Shown: positions 56,360 through 64,000 of the stretch, piece after piece
How positions within the stretch are numbered: position 1 is the first letter of the stretch
Layout of the letters: each line of letters opens with the position of its first letter
DNA from: Ceratotherium simum simum
Lineage: Eukaryota; Chordata; Mammalia; Perissodactyla; Rhinocerotidae
Length of the DNA stretch: 64,000 bases
NCBI RefSeq assembly: GCF_000283155.1
Contig: NW_004454193.1
Span: 11,978,292 to 12,042,291, forward strand
Reading direction: 5' to 3'
Program-made: the position numbers and the translations under genes
The notes under the pieces: model-generated
The model's input: the letters and a program-made list of their open reading frames with translations, nothing else
What the model was told of the DNA's origin: nothing
The model's database searches: none

Positions 56360-56548
56360 TAAGAGCACTAACATTTGATTAGTGTGCCATGTGCTGTCAT
56401 TGCATCGTTTTTTCTAATCCTCACAATGTCTCCCTTTTCATATGTTTCTTAAGTACAAGCATACCAAAAGTCAGGGAATTTAACTTGAACACACACAAAG
56501 TTTGTAGGCAACCTGGATTCAAACCCCTATATTTATGGCCTCGTGAGC
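56360..56548 (-). mobile_element. MIR SINE
   Basis: 'ctaatcctcacaatgtctcc', 'gtcagggaatttaacttgaac' and 'acctggattcaaacccctat' in reverse MIR order. Confidence 0.7.
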
Positions 56549-58549
56549 CACTATCATGTGATTATTGACCCTGACGTTTTTCTAGTCATTGGAAAACTAC
56601 TTGAGATACTATGCTAACGAGACTTATTCCCTGTTCTTGAGAATTTTAATGTTTAGCAGAGCTGAAAAAGCATCCTGTTAACGGTATCTGTTTATACACG
56701 CCTTTATTATTAGACCTTGACAGGGAAAGTTCAATGAAAATTCAAATAAGATGGTAATTACTTTGAGGGAAAATGTATATGAGTAGGTAATGGGCTTGGT
56801 GAGAGACATATGGAAAGAAGGCATCCCAAAGAACAGAAAATATTGCCTTCTGCCTTGGCTGTGGAATAGTATTTCTATGGATTTTCTAGCCCTGTGGAGA
56901 TGACTATAGCATTCTTTTTCTCACTTTGCTTGGCATCCCTTCTTTCTCATTCTGCCAAACTCTAACGTAGTAATTAAGCCCACAGAGCCCTTCAGTGTGT
57001 TACATATGCACCCCTTCTGATAGAGGATAGAGAGCATTGCATACCAGGGAGCCACTGGTTCATAACTCAAGGAAACACATCTCTGTTATGTTGCCTTGTG
57101 CTGGGCACAGAGAAGAGTCCTCATTCCCTTTTACATTTGTTGGTACAATAAAAACCCTAGTGTATAATGGATTATGTTACATATATCAAATTACGAAATG
57201 CACAATTCTTTTTAAATTTCTCTAAAGGGCGCCCTCTTATCATTTTTTATGCATTCTAGGGCTATGGTAGTTATAAATTTAACATTTGAAATTCAAATGG
57301 CTATAGTTATAAAGCTGCTGACTCATAAAAACAAGAATTCTAGCGTATATCAGGATCTGAACGCAATGCATGATTCGCTAAACTTTCACGATAATAAATT
57401 ATTGAATTAGCTCTGTAGTTTTACAAATATGCTTGAAAAATGTTCAATTGGTTAAAACAATGAATAACACTTTTTTGGTCTTTTGCCCTAGTTGGAAAAT
57501 AAATTTCAGCTGACAAGCAAGTTTGAGACATAGAAGCCACTCACCGAAGAACAATAAAATGCAATTATTTAAATTTTTGCAAGGTCCACTGGAAAACTAA
57601 CTTAAACTCTTATTACCAATCTGGCTCTTACTGCTTTTCAATATTCAAAATGTCTATTGACTTCAGCATTTTTCCACAAAAAAATCTTTAAAATTAAATC
57701 TAAAGTTCATGCAAAATAGTTCAGGCTCATAGAATTTTAAAGGATTTAATTGTGACCATTTGAAATTGAAATTAGAAAGAGACCCAGGATTCCAATGACA
57801 ACTGAGTTAGAAATGCATGTCAGAGCCCATTTAATATTTTGCTGACATCTGTACCATCCATTGGTTCTATTTGTGTAATTATAGATCAATAGAATCATCA
57901 GACAAATTTGAATTAAATCTGTCTGTTCCCTCTCATCTAAATATGTAAGCAATATGCTAGATTTTGTTGACACTTCTGAGTTTGGAGGACTCAGGACCTC
58001 AGATTATTTTCCAATTCATTCTTTTTTGCCCATATTTTCGTAGAAATACTGAACTCATTCAGCATATCTCGTTCGGGAACCACTATTTTTCACTTTGTCT
58101 ATAAGCTTGAATTCACTAGATAGCTGCTAAGATCCACATAATTGAACAGATATCTCCTACTACCTCTCTTAGATGATGCTTTTATTTTTCACTGATGTAA
58201 CTATACATCACCAAGTAAACCCCTAAAAAGCACCTCTTCTGTGCAAGGAACTTTGTTACAATGTAGTGATACTTTGACCTTCCATCACCCCACTGGCATT
58301 TGCCACCCATAAAGGGTGAGTATACTTTCAATCCAATTTTTATGCACTTAGACGCATCTAAGAATAATACGTAGATGGGCAATATAGAAATATTTATCTA
58401 AATTAAATAGAAGGTTATATTATATCAGTGGGACAAAGAATGTCATAGTCAAGGGCTATGATTGTTTAATATGTTATTTAATGTAATGGGATATTAGTTT
58501 TATTCAAATAAGTTCAAAAGTTATTGATACAGCCACTGATATGAATGGT
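56549..58549. other. Single-copy DNA
   Basis: About 2 kb without a confident repeat, mostly AT-rich. Frames at 57037-57225, 57746-57973 and 58182-58382 have no domain. No CpG cluster. Confidence 0.45.
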
Positions 58550-58676
58550 GGAAGTTGATCCATTACTTAATCCTCTCAACAAGTCTGTGAGGTAAGCAAG
58601 AAATAATTATTCATCTATATTATTCAGTTGAAAAAATTTTAGTCCATGAATTTTCTCAAACTCATATTTAGTAAAC
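58550..58676 (-). mobile_element. MIR SINE fragment
   Basis: 'acttaatcctctcaacaagtc' and 'tgtgaggtaagcaagaaat' followed by 'ctcaaactcatatttagtaa' in reverse MIR order. Confidence 0.65.
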
Positions 58677-58872
58677 AAAAACCCATTTAAATTTGAATTT
58701 CAGATAAACAATGAATAATTTCTAGTGTAAGTATGTCCCACACCATATTATTTTTATACTAAAATATAAAGTATTTAGTATAATATTCTTATACTAAAAC
58801 AAACAGAAAATAATATGTAATGTTTAATTAAGATTCAAATTTAGCTGGGATTCCTGTATTTTATCTGGCCTT
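58677..58872. mobile_element. MER53-like palindromic MITE, second copy
   Basis: 'aaatttgaatttcagataaac' with 'gtgtaagtatgtccca' on the left and 'attcaaatttagctgggattc' with 'tgtattttatctggcc' on the right form inverted arms. The outer left end is missing. The centre holds duplicated AT-rich text ('tatactaaaa' at 58756 and 58791). Confidence 0.7.
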
Positions 58873-59597
58873 CGTATGCATCAAGGTTGAGTTACAAGAT
58901 TCAAAAACATGTCCTTTAATTTCAAACACAACATACTTTCTACCATGCCAAACTGGCTTAAAATGGTGACCTTAACCCATAGCAATTCCCAGTCACAAGT
59001 CTACAGCAACTCAATATCTATAATTTAACTAGCAAAGCAGAAACCCTTGGTACAGTTACCTAACCAGTACTACCTGTGTTCAACGGAAAATAATCCTAAA
59101 GATTCAGAGGAGGCGCTCTTTCAATGTGACGTCTCCAAGCCACAATCAGATTACATTTTTCATCTCTTGTCATCCTAAGTGTATGTTCTATGTACTTCAA
59201 CGCCATTAAGCAATACAGTTGATTGAATTAGTACAGAATTTGACTAAAAAGTATTGAAATCTTAGGAAAAAACAATTACTTTGAACTAACATTATGTCTT
59301 GTGTTGATCATTAATTTACTATTACTATTAATTAAATCTATTCATTTATGAATTATAATATAATTTATTCCTGTTTTAGGGGACCATGTTTCCACCTGAA
59401 ATAAAATATTATGTACTAAGCTACACGACCAAAGCCTTCTGTTGTATTGGCGTGCTATATCAATCATAGTTCATCACCATGTTTTATTTGTGAAAAAAAG
59501 AGTATAGTTTGTTTTCAGTACAATACTCAATGCGCTGTTCATGGCACATGATTTTATGCAATAAAGATTGCCTCTTTATCTTTAATAAAAGTTTCTC
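58873..59597. other. Single-copy DNA
   Basis: Nothing recognised. The final 14 bp form the left ERE duplication. Confidence 0.5.
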
Positions 59598-59829
59598 GGG
59601 GCTGGCACGATGGCACAGCAGTTAATTCGCGCACTCCGCTTCGGCAGCCTGGGGTTTGCAGGTTCAGATCCTGGGCACGGAGTGTCGCACGGCTTGTCAA
59701 GCCGTGCTGTGGCAGGCATCCCATATAAAGTAGAGGAAGATGGGCACGATGTTAGCCCAGGGCCAGTCTTCATCAGCAAAAAGAGGAGGATTGGCAACAG
59801 ATGTTAGCCGAGGGCTGATCTTCCTCACA

Positions 59830-59867
<38 letters not shown>
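59598..59867 (+). mobile_element. ERE SINE, longer subtype with (AAAT)n tail
   Basis: Head 'ggggctggcacgatggcac', body 'cccatataaagtagaggaaga', 'aaagaggaggattggcaaca', and an (AAAT)n tail of about 40 bp. The 14-bp duplication aataaaagtttctc / aataaaaatttctc (59584-59597 and 59868-59881, one mismatch) flanks it. The two antisense open frames at 59582-59807 are shadows. Confidence 0.96.
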
Positions 59868-59872
<5 letters not shown>

Positions 59873-60469
59873 AAATTTCTCATCTATTTCTATGTCATTT
59901 ACTTTAATATCAAGGCCCAATTCATTGTATCCTGAAAACTCGCCTTGAAAAAAAATTATCATTTGACAGGAAACAGTATTATTGAGTAATTAAGATGGCC
60001 TAGAAGTCAGAGTTAGGGCAAAGTTAAATCCCTTTGCTTTCTCAGTTGTGTGCCTTCGGCAAGTTATTTGTTTTCTCTAAACTTTAGATGCTTCACATAT
60101 AAAATAGACATACAGACAGTACTTAGTACACATTATCTCTTACAATCCTAGCAACAACCCTAATGGAAAGGTACCTAGTATGTCATAGTAAGCACCTATG
60201 ATTATGATTTTTACTATCTACACCTTATGAAGCAAGGTTTATTCTTTCTTCTGGAATTCCTCTGTCAAATTCACTAATGAACACAACACTTTATTTATTT
60301 ATCCTTTAACGTTATTATAATAATTTTCTTCTGATTTCATGCTTTTTTAATTACTTTCTCCATTCTGACTTCATCCTTTCTAATTATCATTATTAATATG
60401 ATTAATAGTAGCCAGATAAATATAGAGAACAAGGCTCTGTGTTGGACATCAGGAAAAGAAAAACAAATA
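59868..60469. other. Single-copy DNA with MIR pieces
   Basis: A forward MIR occupies about 59995-60115 ('cctagaagtcagagttaggg', 'ttgtgtgccttcggcaag'), and a reverse MIR end about 60120-60170 ('acacattatctcttacaatcc'). Otherwise AT-rich. Confidence 0.55.
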
Positions 60470-60560
60470 ATTTTTTATGTCCTAAGTACTACTGATCATA
60501 TATGACATTGAGGAATTTATTTAAATCCTTATCCCCATTTTGCAGACTGAGGAACTATAT
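60470..60560 (-). mobile_element. MIR SINE fragment
   Basis: 'cttatccccattttgcagact' with 'gaggaactatatgttatcttg' in reverse MIR order. Confidence 0.65.
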
Positions 60561-60984
60561 GTTATCTTGAAGAGATGATGTGTGAACTGGAGATAAATTA
60601 TCCTGGTCTTGTCATCAGTTCTCAGTAAATAATGGCTATTATACCACTCAGAGAGAAGAAAGGTCTATTTTAAATGGTAGCCTTGAGATCACAGTCCTTC
60701 CACTAACTTTCCTCTACCCCCTTCACCAATAGCAGCCACTCAATATGCTACACCCCCAAGCGCACATTTTGGTAAGGCTCATTTACCAGTTAGAATGGAA
60801 TTATTTATGGAAAGGTGACATTGGTTCTCCTCATAACCCAAATAGAATTTATTGGCATTCTGTGAAATTATAATTTTTTGGAGAGTTCTAAGGCCTTGAA
60901 AGCAGGTAAATTATAAAAGATGTTTGCGTCCCTAGGACAAATATGTCGACCATTCTTTATCACCTCTTAAAGAAGGCAAATAAA
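60561..60984. other. Single-copy DNA
   Basis: Nothing recognised. Confidence 0.5.
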
Positions 60985-61110
60985 ATATGCAGTGAGTACT
61001 CACAATATGATGGCACAGTGCTATGTATTGTTACATTTCACAGGACACAGGAAAAAATAATTAATGAAGTCATCTCTTCCCATTTTAAAGATGAGACAAA
61101 CTTAGATCAA
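60985..61110 (-). mobile_element. MIR SINE fragment
   Basis: 'atgcagtgagtactcacaat', 'atgatggcacagtgctatg' and 'cttcccattttaaagatgag' in reverse MIR order. Confidence 0.65.
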
Positions 61111-61192
61111 TGTCTATAAACATGAACAAGGTACTCTCTCTACCTCACAGATAATAAACTGAGAGATAAGGAAGTAAAAATATCCTCACAAA

Positions 61193-61730
61193 TGTAGAGG
61201 AAGAAGACAATTTCTCTATCCTCTAGGTCATTCTGACTGGTCTAAGAACTAAATTGACATGAGACAGAATAACAAGAGAAAAATCAAACAAAGTTTAATG
61301 ATATATATACATGGGAGAAATCCAGGAAAGCTGAGTAATTCACCAGAATGGCCAAGGTTGTCACCTTAAATACCATCTTCAGCTAATGACAAATGAAGAT
61401 GCTGGGGGTAGGGGGAGTCAGTTCTGGGAGATTACTAGAAAAAGCACAGTAAACAAGAGTAAGGTTATTATGCAGATTTAAGTCATTGCCTTCCACATTG
61501 ATAAGAATTTCTAGGGATAAGGTCATCCCCCTCTTCCTGGTACAGAGAGGGAGATACCTTTACAAACAGAGATTTCTCTTACAAATGTAAGTGTGTCTTA
61601 CAAAGGGTAACTTCTACTTCATTTTGAGAGCTTCACCCATGTCTGTAGTTTTCTTTAAATAATAACCAGCCCAAAATAATCCTCACACCAAAGAAGCACA
61701 TGGTGAGGTAACAAATTCTGCTCCCTTACA
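61193..61730 (-). mobile_element. Solo ERV1-like LTR, copy B (reverse)
   Basis: A 538-bp LTR homologous to the one at 55191 but inverted. Its reverse complement starts TGTAAGGGAGCAGAATTTG and ends TTCTTCCTCTACA. Shared blocks include the TATA-like 'tatttaagg', the ATTAAA signal, the 'ctcatgtcaa' block and the 'tcttaga' block near the end. The 4-bp repeat caaa (61189-61192 and 61731-61734) flanks it. No internal viral sequence. Confidence 0.87.
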
Positions 61731-62267
61731 CAAACTTTGTCAGGTAGATATTAAACAAACTAATATATGGTAAGTACTAACCACATAAAAAATGCCAGTT
61801 CCAACTCCAGATAATTTCCAAATTCATATTGAGCACAACCTGCCTGGGATTACTTCCCCTCAAAGGGCACACACCCCTGAAAATCAGAGGAAATGGCTCA
61901 CATTTGGCATGTGTCAGTAGCAAGTCGTATGTTTTTAGTAAGCAGAGGCAAACCGTAGAGTATGCCTACGGTAGAAGCGGTGACAACAATTACTCCTGCA
62001 TTGGCATTCAGGGAGAAAAGTGCTTGTCAAGATCCAAATGCTAATCAGAGCTTGCTGAGAAAGTCAGCTGTTCCCAGCTGCAGTCGAAGCAGCAGGTTGC
62101 TTGGAGCAGCTGTACAATACATTAGCACCTAGTCTTAACTGGATTGTCTGTGCAAGAGTGATCAGAAAATGATCAGAAATAAAACCGAGGAAGTCGATGT
62201 TGCATAAACATCAGAATTACCACAATTAGTTCTAGAGAGCCCTCAATTCCCAAAGGCGTTGGGTGTA
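61731..62267. other. CpG-retaining single-copy block
   Basis: I count nine CpGs between 61925 and 62272 in a region with no recognised repeat. It holds a perfect 7-bp inverted repeat accgtag / ctacggt (61952-61958, 61966-61972) and an E-box cluster. The 71-codon frame at 61829-62044 has no domain. Confidence 0.35.
62065..62112. promoter_or_regulatory. Cluster of three CAGCTG E-boxes
   Basis: CAGCTG occurs at 62065-62070, 62075-62080 and 62107-62112. The hexamer is the preferred palindromic site of several tissue-specific bHLH factors. The first two are 10 bp apart start to start, about one helical turn. Function is inferred only. Confidence 0.35.
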
Positions 62268-62408
62268 ATCGAAAGAATTAGGAGCCAGACTGAATGGAGT
62301 TCAAATCTCAATAGTAGTTTTGCTTCTATGGGTCTCAGTAACTTCTGTAAAATGAGGATGTCAATGTCTATAACAAATATGTATAAGGATAAAATGAGCT
62401 AATTCACT
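62268..62408 (+). mobile_element. MIR SINE
   Basis: 'aaagaattaggagccagactg', 'ggagttcaaatctcaatag', 'cttctgtaaaatgaggatg' and 'aggataaaatgagctaat' in forward MIR order. Confidence 0.8.
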
Positions 62409-63115
62409 TGTATTAGAAATTGACTGCTGCATAACAAAGTATTCCAAAATTGAGCAGCTTAAACAACCACAAACATTTATCTCACATAGTTTCTGAGGGT
62501 CAAGAAATTCAGGAATGGCTTATATGAGTGATTCTGGCTCAGTGTCTCTTATAAGACTGTAGTTAAATTGTTGGTGATGACTACGATCATCTGAAGACTT
62601 GGCTGGGACTAGAGAATCTGCTTCCAAGCTTATTCACGTGGCTGTAGGCAAGACCTATTTCTTTGCTGACTGTTAGAAGGTGACTCTAGTTCCTCATCAT
62701 TTGAATTTCTCCATAGAAATGCTCACAGCAGGGCTGTTCACTTCTCCCAGAGTGAGTAATTCAAGAGACAAAGAAGAGTCCAAATAGTGAGGAGGGACAT
62801 GCATAGAGGGATCCTAGAGAGAAGTGAGAGTCTTTATATAACCCAATATCAAAAGTGATGTAATCTATGCAGAAATAGAAGTATAATGATGTACACCTGA
62901 AATTTATACAATGTTATAAACCACTGTTACTGCAATAAACAAAAACTGAAAAAAAATGACGTTACCATCACTTCTGTCATATTCTATTCGCTAGAAGTGT
63001 CCCTAAGTCTAGGTCCCATTTAAGGGGAGGAGATCATATAAGAGGATGAATTCCCCAGAGATGGGGATTATTGGTCCATTTTAGAGGTCCCATGGCACAT
63101 AATGTACCTACCACA
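62409..63115 (-). mobile_element. MLT1-type MaLR LTR, split by an L1 tail
   Basis: Reverse LTR: 'gctgcataacaaagtattcc', 'gagggtcaagaaattcagg', 'catctgaagacttggctggg', 'atctgcttccaagcttattc', 'acgtggctgtaggcaag', then after the interruption 'catcacttctgtcatattc' and 'tattcgctagaagtgtcc' to 'gtacctaccaca'. Confidence 0.82.
62862..62955 (+). mobile_element. 5'-truncated L1 tail nested in MLT1
   Basis: 'taatgatgtacacctgaaatt', 'tatacaatgttataaaccac' and 'tgttactgcaataaac' with an A-rich tail are the end of an L1 3' UTR. It lies between 'agtgatgt' and 'aatgacgt', probably a slightly diverged target duplication. Confidence 0.82.
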
Positions 63116-64000
63116 TAAGACATAGTAAATGTTAGTTGAAATCTACAAGCACTTTAAAAATAATTTTCTAGAATTTTTTTTTAATATGTAAAATGGGTGT
63201 AACAATTGTTTTATTTTTAGTATTTTGAGGGTAGATGAAATTTTTCTATTTGAAGTTGAAGATTTATAGTAGATGACTAGTAAAGATGAGTTTTCTTTCA
63301 TCTTCTTTCCCTTAAATCTCAATATTCCTTGATCTTGAAATATTTTTATAATGCATTCTTTAGAATCTATAGTCATCCTTCTAACAGCCTGAAGTAACCC
63401 ATTCATTCTCTTCATCCAAAGAAAAAATAAGTATTATTTTTACCTTAAATGATGATTAAAAAGAAATCAATGTTATCCTAATCCAAATGTCTAAGATTCA
63501 AAAGAATGAGGAATATACCAACAATGATGATTTTGGCATTTATTTCTTGTTTTAATCTCTAAATAAATCCTCACCTTACTACATACATTCCCTTTTTATC
63601 AGTGCAAAACAATGATATTTATTAAATTTTGCAATCTTAAGATTCAAATCTAGATGAATGGATCTATCCAATGTGATTTCCTTTGTAGAAGAGTTGTGGG
63701 TATGGAGAAGACGATCCAAGGGTGTTGATGCTGAAGACATTAATGTCATCATCTTGCCAACACACTGGCTCTTGCTTGTCCCCAACCATGATGTTCCCTA
63801 TTTCAAGAAACAACAGCACTATTTTGCTGACTCACACAATCCAGGACATGGTATTATCTAGGGCTGCACTCTCATTTTCATTCCTGGTATCCAATCACTT
63901 ATCAAATTCTTCTGACTTTATTTTCTGCATATTACTTAAACCCATCACTTTCTCTTTCTATCTCCAGTGCTTCTTCCCCAGGGAAGAAATAATGATAGTG
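63116..64000. other. Single-copy DNA
   Basis: AT-rich. The reverse frame 63143-63415 (90 codons) is Lys/Ser-rich from A-rich DNA, and the antisense pair at 63579-63861 has no domain. No repeat family recognised. Confidence 0.45.

Noticed and set aside
59582..59807. Antisense pair of open frames
   Set aside because: Both are translations of one ERE SINE.
1..64000. CRISPR array, operon or bacterial mobile system
   Set aside because: No regularly spaced direct repeats, no dense coding and no ribosome-binding sites. All evidence points to mammalian non-coding DNA.

Overview
The window is non-coding nuclear DNA from a mammal, most probably a perissodactyl (horse, rhinoceros or tapir lineage). 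The diagnostic evidence is five copies of the tRNA-derived ERE SINE (4074, 4418, 33402, 45714 and 59598). ERE is known from perissodactyls only, and all five copies still have their target-site duplications. The older layer is shared by placental mammals: L2, MIR, L1, MLT1-type MaLR LTRs, MER5A and MER20 hAT elements, and a palindromic MER53-like element. Family names come from remembered consensus sequences, not from a search, so subfamily labels and outer boundaries are approximate.

I see no functional protein-coding gene, tRNA or rRNA gene, CpG island or CRISPR array. The longest open reading frame (198 codons from 13728) lies mostly in an endogenous-retrovirus LTR. The only translations that match a protein family are degraded transposon remnants: an L1 ORF2 piece near 1254-1460 and the start of an ERVL-type reverse transcriptase at 51380-51658. 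The window is best read as an intergenic stretch or part of a very long intron. Sequence alone cannot say which.

Layout. 1-2.4 kb: a rearranged L1 with an MLT1 LTR inserted in it. 3.5-4.9 kb: an L2 interrupted by a MER53-like palindrome that itself carries two EREs. 7.4-8.4 kb: L1 5'-UTR-like DNA. 9.2-9.8 kb: CpG-retaining single-copy DNA. 10.1-10.6 kb: a 5'-inverted L1. 13.8-14.5 kb: a solo ERV1-like LTR with a CRE palindrome. 15-32 kb: mostly single-copy DNA with scattered L2, MIR, MLT1 and MER5A. 33.3-34.5 kb: an L1 split by an ERE. 34.7-36.0 kb: a MaLR LTR with internal remnant, an L2 and an RTE-like fragment. 36-50 kb: single-copy DNA with L2/MIR, MER20, two MER5A copies and a reversed ERE. 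51 kb: ERVL pol remnant. 55.2 and 61.2 kb: two solo LTRs of one family in opposite orientations. 62.0 kb: an E-box cluster in CpG-retaining single-copy DNA. 62.4-63.1 kb: an MLT1 LTR split by an L1 tail.

I found no new gene system. What merits follow-up is several well-resolved nested insertions, one RTE-clade fragment (a clade with a history of horizontal transfer), and candidate conserved regulatory blocks that need cross-species alignment.
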